Of a DNA stretch of 64,000 bases, positions 46,907 to 54,162 are shown one piece after another. Numbering within the stretch: position 1 is the first letter of the stretch; each line of letters starts with the position of its first letter. A program made the translations under genes and the position numbers. This DNA is from Scatosoma sp045613545. Lineage in GTDB: Bacteria; Bacillota; Clostridia; Christensenellales; Borkfalkiaceae. The notes below the pieces were generated by a model that did no database searches, was not told where the DNA came from, and saw only the letters and a program-made list of their open reading frames with translations. Where the stretch lies: the NCBI GenBank assembly GCA_045613545.1, contig JAZLBD010000009.1, positions 175,693 to 239,692 of the forward strand, given 5' to 3'.

Positions 46907-46997
46907 TTTCATACCTTCTTCGATCGCAACTGCAACTGCAACTGTAGCGCCTACCATCGGGTTATTACCCATACCGATAAGACCCATCATTTCTACG
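46907..46997. repeat. 91-bp direct repeat, left copy (orphan 3' end of the GGGtGRT gene)
   Basis: Identical over 91 bases to 49571-49661. Read on the minus strand it encodes the last 30 codons of the GGGtGRT protein and here continues to K-A-stop, probably the ancestral end of that gene. Confidence 0.95.
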
Positions 46998-47230
46998 CTT
47001 AATTACGCATCAATTTGTAAAAACGCAATCAAATGCTTTGCATTATAAGACTTTAATCGTAAAAATCAATTACGCGAAACACATCGTTTCTTATTTTATT
47101 AACCGCATTATATCGTGTTTTGATTCATTTGTAAGCCAAATTTGCATATGTAATTAAAAATTCTTTTTGAAGCCATTGAAATTCTTGATTTGTCAATTAT
47201 CTGCTAAATTATATAGAATGACAATATTTT

Positions 47231-47419
47231 GTGCTCTGTTGTTATTCTAAAGGCACCGAACTCACAACCAAGAAATCAATTGAATGCAAAGCTATTATAA
47301 AGAAGCACGCCAAAGACTTCGGCGGCACTTTAGATGATCCAGACGTTATGAAACTCTGCGGTTGTTCTAGAAATTCTTATTATAAATACAAGAAAGAAGC
47401 TAAAAACGAAAAGATTTAA
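47231..47419 (+). pseudogene. C-terminal remnant of a serine resolvase
   Basis: About 62 codons, open from a stop at 47219. The residues SKGTELTTKKSIECKAIIKKH then FGGTLDDPDVMKLCGCSRNSYYKYKKE resemble the C-terminal helix-turn-helix of small serine resolvases (the G-R-P-K-G-T linker, the S-R-N-x-Y-Y-K-Y recognition helix). The catalytic N-terminal domain is missing and the 220 bases upstream hold no trace of it. It is the only recombinase-like piece in the 2.66-kb insert. The family call is from pattern memory, not a search. Confidence 0.6.
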
Positions 47420-47436
47420 TTTATAAATATAATTTC

Positions 47437-47474
47437 CAAAAAAAGAACCACTGCCAATTTTTTTAAGCAGTGGT
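47437..47474 (-). terminator. Terminator of the small-protein operon
   Basis: Minus-strand ACCACTGC / GCAGTGGT hairpin followed by TCTTTTTTT. Confidence 0.75.
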
Positions 47475-47510
47475 CTCAACTTGTTAGAGCGTTAATAAGA
47501 TTTTATTATT

Positions 47511-47551
47511 TTAAAACTGCCACTTTTGATATTTAGGCAATTGGTTACTAA
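47511..47551 (-). pseudogene. Truncated duplicate of the Cys-rich protein's 3' end
   Basis: Reads NQLPKYQKWQF-stop, matching the last residues CPKYQKWAALK of the 68-residue protein at 47757-47963. It lies directly after the 51-residue gene, so a second copy of the Cys-rich gene was once present and has been deleted except for its end. Confidence 0.65.
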
Positions 47552-47707
47552 TTATACTTCTGTTACTTCCCAAATTGTTACTACACCCCAACCGCCAAGG
47601 TCGTCCATCGCATGCATACGCGCAAAATCAGCACAAGTCGCTTGATAAAACGCCACTTTTTGCCCCGGTTTATTAGCAATACTATATACAACTTTAAATG
47701 TTTTCAT
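47552..47707 (-). CDS. 51-residue protein of unknown function
   Basis: MKTFKVVYSIANKPGQKV..., ending in GGWGVVTIWEVTEV. The start is preceded by a strong AGGAGGAATC. It reads like one small alpha/beta fold with a beta hairpin at each end. It is downstream of the 68-residue Cys-rich gene with matching ribosome site design and no terminator between, so the two are probably coexpressed. Unrecognised; too short for motif-based function. Confidence 0.7.
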   Translation of the reverse strand: MKTFKVVYSIANKPGQKVAFYQATCADFARMHAMDDLGGWGVVTIWEVTEV

Positions 47708-47756
47708 AATTTTGATTCCTCCTATTGAATGTTTAAACTATTTTACTTATGTTCTA

Positions 47757-47963
47757 TTATTTTAAAGCGGCCCATTTTTGATATTTAGGACAACTGGTTC
47801 CAGACATAGCAGAAGGTCCTTGTGTTACCCCACAAAATACACCTTCCCAACACTTGGCTCTATCACCAGGCGAATTTGTTTGAGCAAAACCACCCGAGGG
47901 TTTACGTTCGCCAGCCCAGTGAGCACAAGTTGCACAACATTTAGAATTTGAAGACCATGACAT
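47757..47963 (-). CDS. 68-residue Cys-rich protein, probable zinc binder
   Basis: Cysteines at positions 9, 10, 13, 38, 44 and 58. The CCATC pair with later C38 and C58 could hold one zinc, with the WAGER and KYQKWAALK segments aromatic and basic. The start follows AGGAGGAATT. I have a memory of similar small proteins in gut Firmicutes and Bacteroidetes but no function. It lies about 100 bases after the 298-residue gene in the same direction and has a truncated duplicate downstream. Confidence 0.75.
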   Translation of the reverse strand: MSWSSNSKCCATCAHWAGERKPSGGFAQTNSPGDRAKCWEGVFCGVTQGPSAMSGTSCPKYQKWAALK

Positions 47964-48059
47964 ATTAAATTCCTCCTTTGAATAATTTTATTAACAAACA
48001 ATATTACTTGTTTTGTTATATAAGTTTCTTACAGTTTTCAATATTTAATTAATGCGTTA

Positions 48060-48956
48060 TCAATGAATTCTATTGTAACAGTCTTTTAAATATTCTAAAT
48101 AAATATTTGAAATTGTGGAAATATCAGCACCCACAGCAACATCTTTATTACCACACAATTTTATGCATGCAAAATAAAACAGTGCATCTATAGATTCTTC
48201 CTTATCCAAAAAGCTAGCCAATTTACTAGATTTTATAATCTCAAGGGGTGAGTTACAAAGGTCTTCCGCCCATTTCGCTCTCACCTCATCAGCGGCAAAG
48301 GGATCGCTATCAGTATAAGATTTCAACACGTCACTATTTGCAATAATAGATTCAAAATCAGCAGCTGCCAATGTTCGATAATTACCTTCTTCCGCTCCAT
48401 TGTTCAAGTAATTAGCAACACGTCCAGCAACACCGTATAGAGCTTTAATAAAAGGTTCATTCCAATCCGCCATAGAAAGCCCTTTTTCTCTAGCAAGAGC
48501 AAATCTCATATATTCAGATAACAATCCGTCGTCAATAACAGCATGCACAAAATAATCGGTTGCCACAGCTTTAGCCACCACGCACTCAGCATCAGAAAAA
48601 GCACGAGAGAACAATTCCTTCTTTATAACAAAAATAATTTCTTCTTCTGGAACAGACATTTCTGCTTTAGACAGCATGTGTTTGACACCTTTTTCAAAGT
48701 TGATTGCCGTTGCGCTACTTTTTTCTAGAATATTGAAAATATATTCAAACTCTTCATCCATATTGATAGAGTCAAAAAAATCATTAATGAGTTTTTCTTT
48801 TTCTTGCTTCTCTTGCTCTTTTTGCTCCCGTAAAGCTTTCTCCTTCGCTAAGCGCTCTTGCTCCTTAATGCTAGGATCGATCCCCTTAGCGACTTCTTTC
48901 TTGACGGAAGCCATTGTTTTTATTACCTTTTCTTTTAGTTTTTCGAAAAATGCCAT
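48060..48956 (-). CDS. 298-residue protein of unknown function in mobile cassette
   Basis: An amphipathic, lysine-rich N-terminus (FFEKLKEKVIKTMASVKKEVAKG) leads into a charged helix of about 45 residues rich in E, K and Q, then an all-alpha domain of about 230 residues. No catalytic motif, TM segment or signal peptide is visible. GAGGT precedes the ATG at 48956. It is the first gene after a consensus promoter (49025-49053) that contains a copy of the XRE operator. Family unknown. Confidence 0.8.
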   Translation of the reverse strand: MAFFEKLKEKVIKTMASVKKEVAKGIDPSIKEQERLAKEKALREQKEQEKQEKEKLINDFFDSINMDEEFEYIFNILEKSSATAINFEKGVKHMLSKAEMSVPEEEIIFVIKKELFSRAFSDAECVVAKAVATDYFVHAVIDDGLLSEYMRFALAREKGLSMADWNEPFIKALYGVAGRVANYLNNGAEEGNYRTLAAADFESIIANSDVLKSYTDSDPFAADEVRAKWAEDLCNSPLEIIKSSKLASFLDKEESIDALFYFACIKLCGNKDVAVGADISTISNIYLEYLKDCYNRIH

Positions 48957-49024
48957 ACAAAGTACCTCACTTTTAATTTATTTATCTTATCTAGCTCTAA
49001 AACTTACATAGTTCGGCTTTTTAT

Positions 49025-49110
49025 ATTATAACACTATAAGACTAATAAGTCAACTGTTTAACGCTAATAATTTTTTGATTTTTATGTTAAACTATTCTTA
49101 TAAGACTAAT
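49025..49110. promoter_or_regulatory. Divergent promoters with two identical operators
   Basis: Minus-strand TTGACT, 17 bases, TATAAT (49025-49053) drives the 298-residue gene; on the plus strand TTGATT lies upstream of TTATAA for the XRE gene. The 12-mer TATAAGACTAAT occurs exactly at 49035-49046 (inside the minus promoter spacer) and 49099-49110 (over the plus -10), as expected for binding by the XRE protein. Confidence 0.8.
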
Positions 49111-49122
49111 TAGAGGATGACT

Positions 49123-49404
49123 ATGGATATTGGTAAAAGATTAATTGCGTTAAGAGAAAGTTGCGGTTTCACCCAAAATGGCTTAGCTGAACGCGCTGGC
49201 GTATCACAAACACACTTACGCCGCGTTGAACTCGGTCAAGCCGATATTACAGTTGGACATCTTCAACTTTTATGCGACGCAATGAGTATTTCAATGCAAG
49301 ACTTCTTTCAACAAGCTTCAGATTCAGATGAAATGTCTGCAGCGTTTTCTAAACTTTCCCCTAAACAAAAAACTCTTTTGCTCACATTTCTTGAAAGCCT
49401 ATAA
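49123..49404 (+). CDS. XRE-family regulator of the cassette
   Basis: 93 residues: helix-turn-helix (RLIALRESCGFTQNGLAERAGVSQTHLRRVELGQADITVGHLQLLCDAM, key residues T-Q and S-Q-T-H-L) and a short C-terminal helix. ATG 49123 is six bases from GAGG. It is divergent from the 298-residue gene and probably represses both directions through the repeated 12-mer. Confidence 0.88.
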   Translation: MDIGKRLIALRESCGFTQNGLAERAGVSQTHLRRVELGQADITVGHLQLLCDAMSISMQDFFQQASDSDEMSAAFSKLSPKQKTLLLTFLESL

Positions 49405-49438
49405 TCCAATTTTATATTTTCTTTTATATATAAAAATA

Positions 49439-49488
49439 GGAACACATCACGATGGTTTTATACCAAAATGATGTGTTCCACTTTTTTG
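49439..49488 (+). terminator. Terminator of the cassette XRE gene
   Basis: GGAACACATCA / TGATGTGTTCC stem, 19-base loop, T run. Confidence 0.85.
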
Positions 49489-49567
49489 TTTTTAATTTTT
49501 CGCGATTTGATTTTTACAATGCTCTATAAGAACCAAAAAACACGCTGAAATCCTTATGAATAAAGGC

Positions 49568-50566
49568 TTATTTCATACCTTCTTCGATCGCAACTGCAAC
49601 TGCAACTGTAGCGCCTACCATCGGGTTATTACCCATACCGATAAGACCCATCATTTCTACGTGCGCGGGAACGGAGGAAGAGCCGGCAAATTGCGCGTCG
49701 GAGTGCATTCTACCCATCGTATCCGTCATACCGTAGGAAGCGGGACCTGCCGCCATGTTGTCGGGATGCAACGTTCTACCCGTACCGCCACCGCTTGCAA
49801 CGGAGAAATATTTCACGCCGTTTTCCGTACACCATTTCTTGTAGGTGCCTGCAACGGGGTGTTGGAATCTCGTGGGGTTGGTGGAGTTTCCAGTGATGGA
49901 AACGCCTACGTTTTCAAGTCTCATAATTGCAACGCCTTCCGTCACGTCGTCTGCGCCGTAGCATTTCACTTTTGCGCGAGGGCCGTCGGAGAACGCCTTT
50001 TCATAAACGACTTTCACCGTTTCCGTAGCGTGATCGAATTCCGTTTCAACGAACGTGAAGCCGTTGATTCTAGAAATGATATACGCCGCGTCTTTTCCAA
50101 GACCGTTCAAGATAACGCGGAGGGGTTTCGTTCTTACTTTGTTCGCGTTTTGTGCGATGGAAATAGCGCCTTCTGCCGCCGCGAAAGATTCGTGTCCTGC
50201 AAGGAAGCAGAAGCAGTCGGTGTCTTCCGACAAGAGCATTTCGCCGAGGTTGCCGTGGCCGAGACCTACCAAACGGTTTTGCGCAACCGAGCCGGGGATA
50301 CAGAACGCTTGCAAGCCGATACCGATTGCAGCGGCTGCTTCCGAAGCCTTCTTGCAACCTTTCTTAATTGCGATCGCAGCGCCTACGGTGTATGCCCAAA
50401 CGGCGTTTTCAAAGCAGATAGGTTGGGTGCCTCTTACGATTTTATCGCAATCTACGCCTTTTGCAAGGCAGATTTCTTTACATTCTTCAATGGAAGAAAT
50501 TCCATATTCTTTCAAAGTAGCATTGATTTTATCAATTCTTCTTTCATATCCTTCAAATAACGACAT
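49568..50566 (-). CDS. GGGtGRT protein (Fe-S related, NifU partner)
   Basis: 332 residues. It carries the motif SGGGTGRTLHPDNMAAGP that names this family, plus GHESFAAAEGAISIAQNANKV and the Cys-containing FCFLAGHESF. The family is regularly encoded beside a NifU-like scaffold, as here (18 bases apart), and is thought to act with it, though the reaction is not known to me. The stop codon after EEGMK is supplied by the inserted cassette; the orphan 3' end at 46907 suggests the original ended EEGMKA. Shine-Dalgarno AAAGGAGGAT. Confidence 0.92.
   Translation of the reverse strand: MSLFEGYERRIDKINATLKEYGISSIEECKEICLAKGVDCDKIVRGTQPICFENAVWAYTVGAAIAIKKGCKKASEAAAAIGIGLQAFCIPGSVAQNRLVGLGHGNLGEMLLSEDTDCFCFLAGHESFAAAEGAISIAQNANKVRTKPLRVILNGLGKDAAYIISRINGFTFVETEFDHATETVKVVYEKAFSDGPRAKVKCYGADDVTEGVAIMRLENVGVSITGNSTNPTRFQHPVAGTYKKWCTENGVKYFSVASGGGTGRTLHPDNMAAGPASYGMTDTMGRMHSDAQFAGSSSVPAHVEMMGLIGMGNNPMVGATVAVAVAIEEGMK
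49571..49661. repeat. 91-bp direct repeat, right copy (within the GGGtGRT gene)
   Basis: Identical to 46907-46997. It is the 3' end of the intact coding sequence. The unit from one copy to the next is 2664 bp. Confidence 0.95.
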
Positions 50567-50584
50567 TCGATTATCCTCCTTTGA

Positions 50585-51295
50585 TTACTCTTTGCGAGGG
50601 TCGATAAACTTCACGGCGCCTTGTTCTGCCGTAAATCTACCGTAGTGCCCCATCGCCTTTGCGTATGCTTCGTTGGGTTCAAGACCTTTCTTGATGAAAT
50701 CGGTCATTTTACCAAGGGAAACGAATTCGTAGCCGATCACTTCGTTGTCCTTATCAAGGGCAAGGCGGGTGACGTAGCCTTCTGCCATTTCAAGATAGCG
50801 AACGCCCTTTTGCAACGTGGAATACATCGTACCCACTTGCGAACGGTGGCCTTTACCCAAATCTTCAAGACCTGCGCCGATGGAAAGACCGTCGTCGGAG
50901 AATGCGGATTGGGAACGTCCGTAAACGATTTGCAAGAAGAGTTCTCTCATTGCCGTGTTGATAGCATCGCAAACGAGGTCGGTGTTAAGAGCTTCTAAAG
51001 GAGTTTTGCCGGGCAAAATTTCCGCAGCCATTGCAGCCGAGTGGGTCATACCCGAACAACCGATCGTTTCTACGAGCGCTTCTTGAATGATCCCTTGCTT
51101 GATGTTCAAGGAAAGTTTACAAGCACCTTGTTGCGGTGCGCACCAACCGATACCGTGCGTGAAACCGCTGATATCTTTAATCTCTTTCGCATGAATCCAC
51201 TTGCCCTCTTCGGGAATAGCGGCGTTTTCATGACGAGCAACGCCTGCGCCTTTTGCTACGCAGTACATTTCTTCAACTTCTTTCGAAATTGTCAT
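50585..51295 (-). CDS. NifU-like iron-sulfur scaffold protein
   Basis: 236 residues. The N-terminal scaffold half has cysteines in IGWCAPQQGACKLSL and the ETIGCSGMTHSAAMAAEIL segment typical of IscU/NifU-like proteins, followed by a family-specific C-terminal half. I chose ATG 51295, eight bases from GGAGG. First gene of the pair with the GGGtGRT gene. Confidence 0.9.
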   Translation of the reverse strand: MTISKEVEEMYCVAKGAGVARHENAAIPEEGKWIHAKEIKDISGFTHGIGWCAPQQGACKLSLNIKQGIIQEALVETIGCSGMTHSAAMAAEILPGKTPLEALNTDLVCDAINTAMRELFLQIVYGRSQSAFSDDGLSIGAGLEDLGKGHRSQVGTMYSTLQKGVRYLEMAEGYVTRLALDKDNEVIGYEFVSLGKMTDFIKKGLEPNEAYAKAMGHYGRFTAEQGAVKFIDPRKE

Positions 51296-51370
51296 TATGA
51301 ATTCCTCCAATTTTAATTTTTCTCATCGTTTAGGACGGCTTTTCGAATCTCCGTCACGTTTACCAGTCAT

Positions 51371-51399
51371 AGTATAACACATTTGAAAAAAAAATTCAA
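51371..51399 (-). promoter_or_regulatory. Promoter of the NifU-like/GGGtGRT operon
   Basis: Minus-strand TTGAAT, 17 bases, TATACT, about 75 bases before the start. Confidence 0.7.
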
Positions 51400-51453
51400 C
51401 GGTAAAACCCCCTTTTTCCACTTTTTGTAAAAAATTTTTTCATTTTTCACGTG

Positions 51454-51480
51454 AAAAAAGAGCTCGCTTTTCTGGCGAAC
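51454..51480 (-). terminator. sigK terminator
   Basis: Minus-strand GTTCGC / GCGAGC stem followed by a T-rich run. Confidence 0.6.
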
Positions 51481-51499
51481 CCTTCCCTTTTGAAAGATC

Positions 51500-52207
51500 T
51501 TATTCAATTGGTAAAAAATCTTCCCGATTTAGGCGCGTCTGTAATTTTTCGATTCCCCGCTTTTCAATTCTTGATATGTAAGAACGAGAAATTTTCAAAA
51601 TTTTAGCCACCTCGCGCTGGGGCAACGGCACCCCGCCCTTTAAACCATATCGCAAACAAATTACTTTGTATTCGCGCTCGGATAAAATTACTTTGATTTG
51701 CGCGAGAAGTTTGCTTTTAATCACCGACTGCTCCACTCGATCGTATACGACGTCTTCCTTTTCAAACAAGATGTCCATGAGGGTCAATTCGTTTCCGTCT
51801 TTGTCCGTTCCTACGGAATCAAACAAAGATACAGTGTTCTTGTATTTTTTATTCGCCCGAATGAGCATTAAAATCTCGTTTTCTATACAACAAGCCGTGT
51901 AGGTCGCAAGCGCCGTCCCACGGTGCGGTTCATAGCTTTGAATCGCTTTGATAAGTCCAATGCTCCCCACGGAAATTAAATCGTCCGTTTCGGCGACCCC
52001 CGCGTATTTTTTGACGATGTGCGCAACGAGTCGCATATTGTGTTTTACCAATACGTCCCTCGCTTCTTTATCTCCCGCCTTGGCAAGCGCAAGATACTTT
52101 TCCTCTGTTTCCTTGGGAAGAGGCTTCGGAAAAGAGTTCTTCCCTCCTATCAACCCCGTAAAAAATAGCAACTTTCCAACAACCGCCCACAAAAACTCTA
52201 AAAACAT
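51500..52207 (-). CDS. sigK: Sporulation sigma factor SigK
   Basis: 235 residues. Sigma-70 regions 2 (HNMRLVAHIVKKYAG, DLISVGSIGLIKAIQSYEP, ALATYTACCIENEILM) and 4 (VICLRYGL, PQREVAKILKISRSYISRIEKRGIEKL) match SigK/SigE of the mother cell. The hydrophobic N-terminus (FLEFLWAVVGKLLFFTGLI) fits the pro-sequence cleaved late in sporulation. The gene is uninterrupted, without a skin element. ATG 52207 is preceded by AAAGGTGG. A CATACGATA box upstream fits sporulation sigma control. Confidence 0.93.
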   Translation of the reverse strand: MFLEFLWAVVGKLLFFTGLIGGKNSFPKPLPKETEEKYLALAKAGDKEARDVLVKHNMRLVAHIVKKYAGVAETDDLISVGSIGLIKAIQSYEPHRGTALATYTACCIENEILMLIRANKKYKNTVSLFDSVGTDKDGNELTLMDILFEKEDVVYDRVEQSVIKSKLLAQIKVILSEREYKVICLRYGLKGGVPLPQREVAKILKISRSYISRIEKRGIEKLQTRLNREDFLPIE

Positions 52208-52235
52208 ACAGACCCCCACCTTTTGATTGATGATT

Positions 52236-52244
52236 TATCGTATG
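52236..52244 (-). promoter_or_regulatory. Candidate SigE/SigK-type -10 box of sigK
   Basis: Minus-strand CATACGATA agrees with the CATANNNTA form of mother-cell promoters and lies about 30 bases before the start. The -35 side is weak. Confidence 0.5.
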
Positions 52245-52307
52245 CCTCGGAAAGTTTGTACTATTCATCGAAACTCCCTTGCTTTTTCAAGGATTTGAAG
52301 ACAAGTT

Positions 52308-52372
52308 TTATGTCACGCACAATTATTATATCACGCATACTATGTCAGACATAATTATTACGTGTGACATAA
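52308..52372. promoter_or_regulatory. Nested palindromes upstream of sigK
   Basis: TTATGTCAC (52308) and GTGACATAA (52364) form perfect 9-base outer arms; inside lies TATGTC-A-GACATA (52341-52353). The half-site TATGTC therefore occurs four times in 65 bases, about 100 bases upstream of sigK. Probably an operator cluster; the binding protein is unknown. Confidence 0.6.
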
Positions 52373-52617
52373 TACACAGTATTTTTATTGTTTTTCGTTG
52401 TTTCTATTGAATTTTAACCCTATGTTAAGTTTTACGTTGATGGTCTATATGGTTTTTACAAGAATTTTGTTGCCTTGCGGAAGACTTGATTGAGTAAAAC
52501 GTATTGAAAATATAAAAGACGGTAATTGATTCGAAATTCACCGAATTTTGGGTGCATATACAACGATCCGTATTTTCGACAAAGCCAGACAGAGAATTTA
52601 GCCGACCTACCCCTCAA

Positions 52618-52630
52618 CCCTTAGGAGCTT
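52618..52630. repeat. Copy of the tRNA-Arg anticodon-loop core
   Basis: CCCTTAGGAGCTT, identical to 53236-53248. Reverse complement AAGCTCCTAAGGG contains the CTCCTAA anticodon loop. Possible second att core or scar. Between 52380 and 52617 I see nothing else. Confidence 0.5.
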
Positions 52631-52796
52631 TCATAGGTGTTCGTGCCTATCTGCGTGTAGACTGTTTTTGTGTAAAATAAGCGTAAAATCCACCGAAAAG
52701 ATAGATTTTACGCTTGGTAGGTTGTGGATAGATATGTAGATTTTATAGTGCTTTGTAATGTGCGGGTGTACAAGGGGGGGGGGACAAATATTATTT

Positions 52797-53033
52797 ATGG
52801 CTAAATTAAACCCTCTTAAAATGAAAGAACATTACGATTTGCCTAAAATGAGAAATATTAGACAATGCGTAAAGTTATGGAATAACACTCACAAAAGATT
52901 TGGGCAAATGATAAATTAACACACTGTTGAACGTTGTATAAAAAGCAAACGTGTTTTTGCTTACCATCACGGAAACAAATGGATTATAAATTATAACCAG
53001 CTTGAGAATGTTATCGCTGAACTTTTCGAGTAA
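52797..53033 (+). pseudogene. Excisionase-like HTH gene with in-frame stop
   Basis: A 79-codon frame interrupted by TAA at 52917. The first part reads PKMRNIRQCVKLWNNTHKRFG and, in the same frame after the stop, HTVERCIKSKRVFAYHHGNKWIINYNQLENVI. Together they look like the winged-helix DNA-binding proteins (excisionase/MerR-like) of mobile elements. A run of ten G lies 13 bases upstream at 52774-52783. Remnant of an integrated element lying between the two copies of the tRNA core. Confidence 0.6.
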
Positions 53034-53201
53034 ACCAACTATAAAATTAGAAAGATAAAACGAAAAAAAGTTAGAAAACAAAAGGAAATTTTAGAATAAA
53101 ATTTGTATAGTTTTGGTATAGTAGCAAGTAATTCAAAACCAAAGCAACTGTGTTAATATATAGTAAAATAAAAGAAAAAGACCACAATATATAGTGGACT
53201 T

Positions 53202-53248
53202 TGGCGTTCCCACAGGGAATCGAACCCCGAACTAGCCCTTAGGAGCTT
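53202..53248 (-). other. 3' half of tRNA-Arg(CCT), attachment-site remnant
   Basis: On the minus strand it runs from the anticodon loop CTCCTAA through a variable loop, T arm (CGGGG-TTCGATT-CCCTG), acceptor strand and CCA end. No 5' half precedes it. Integrative elements that insert in tRNA genes leave such a 3' half at the far boundary, so the island extends to higher coordinates. The 300 bases from here to the next gene hold nothing else I recognise. Confidence 0.75.
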
Positions 53249-53550
53249 GAAATGTTTTCGATAATTAAATCTTTTATATTAAAAGTCGAACATAAAATTC
53301 GTTTTGTCAAATAAATTGTTTCATAAAATTCGTATCGTTACGAAAAATTTGTATCGTTTCCTAACTTTTCTGATGAAAATAATTCAATTTCTATTCCAAA
53401 TCGCAAAAATGCAATCCCAAAAATTTCGCCACTCTCGTTGAGAATCGACTCAAAAAGAATCTCAATTGTAGTCACCCCACACTTTTTGGAATTAATCTGG
53501 AATTACAAAACCCGATTTTTTGCTGTTTTTCACTCCCTTCGCGAATCGCG

Positions 53551-54162
53551 TCATTCCCCTAAAAGCAACCTAAACTTATCCGACTCCATTTCCGTTAATA
53601 AATTTTTCCTTTCTTTATTTACGATTAATTTATCGATAAATTTATCTTTGGAATGATACACGTATTTTAATATTAAGTATAAAAAATCCTTTGGCGTCAA
53701 ATAATGACTTACCGGAATTCTAAAATTAGTTTTATATACTCCAACATGTAAATGGACTTTAGTATGTACTACATCTTCATGACCTTCTTGATCATAGTCA
53801 ACTCTAATATACTTAGCACGAGCAGTTTCTTCTCCAGTTCCATTATCTTCATCTATTGGAAATGGAAGATACATTAAATTGTGCCCAACTATTTCATTTT
53901 GTTTGTCATAAATATAATAAAAACATATCAAGGAATCATCACTTAAACAAATAGAAAAAGACTCTTCTTCAAAAATTTTTGTATGAAGATTAATAAAATT
54001 TTTAGCTTTTATATGGTCAACTTTTTGTCCAATTGTTGCTGGATTTATAATGGGTTGCTTTACGTGTGATATTAAATCGAATTTATTAAGATTCTCGTAA
54101 ATCCAATTCCATTCTCTTATAATTAATTGCTTTTCATTCGTTCTTCTACTCATCTTTATCAT
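53551..54162 (-). CDS. DUF2290-like protein paired with helicase
   Basis: 203 residues, no TM or signal. The C-terminal half (YIRVDYDQEGHEDVVHTKVHLHVG, RIPVSHYLTPKDFLYLILKYVYH) resembles the H-x-H and R-I-P-x5-P-x-x-F-L pattern of DUF2290, a family of unknown function often found in variable genome regions. It overlaps the helicase stop by 17 bases, with AAAGGG before ATG 54162, so the two are translationally coupled. Last gene of the island operon. The family name is tentative. Confidence 0.65.
   Translation of the reverse strand: MIKMSRRTNEKQLIIREWNWIYENLNKFDLISHVKQPIINPATIGQKVDHIKAKNFINLHTKIFEEESFSICLSDDSLICFYYIYDKQNEIVGHNLMYLPFPIDEDNGTGEETARAKYIRVDYDQEGHEDVVHTKVHLHVGVYKTNFRIPVSHYLTPKDFLYLILKYVYHSKDKFIDKLIVNKERKNLLTEMESDKFRLLLGE

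Noticed and set aside
46921..46943. ACTGCA triplet repeat as a microsatellite or regulatory array
   Set aside because: It encodes the VAVAVA stretch at the end of the GGGtGRT protein and occurs in both copies of the 91-bp repeat because of that.
51500..52207. skin-type interruption of sigK
   Set aside because: The frame is continuous through regions 2 and 4; the neighbouring island lies upstream of the gene, not inside it.
52774..52783. Run of ten G as a functional element
   Set aside because: Homopolymers of this length are a common sequencing or assembly error, and no hairpin or quadruplex partner runs are nearby.
53202..53248. Functional tRNA
   Set aside because: Only the 3' half is present; no D arm or 5' acceptor strand lies upstream.
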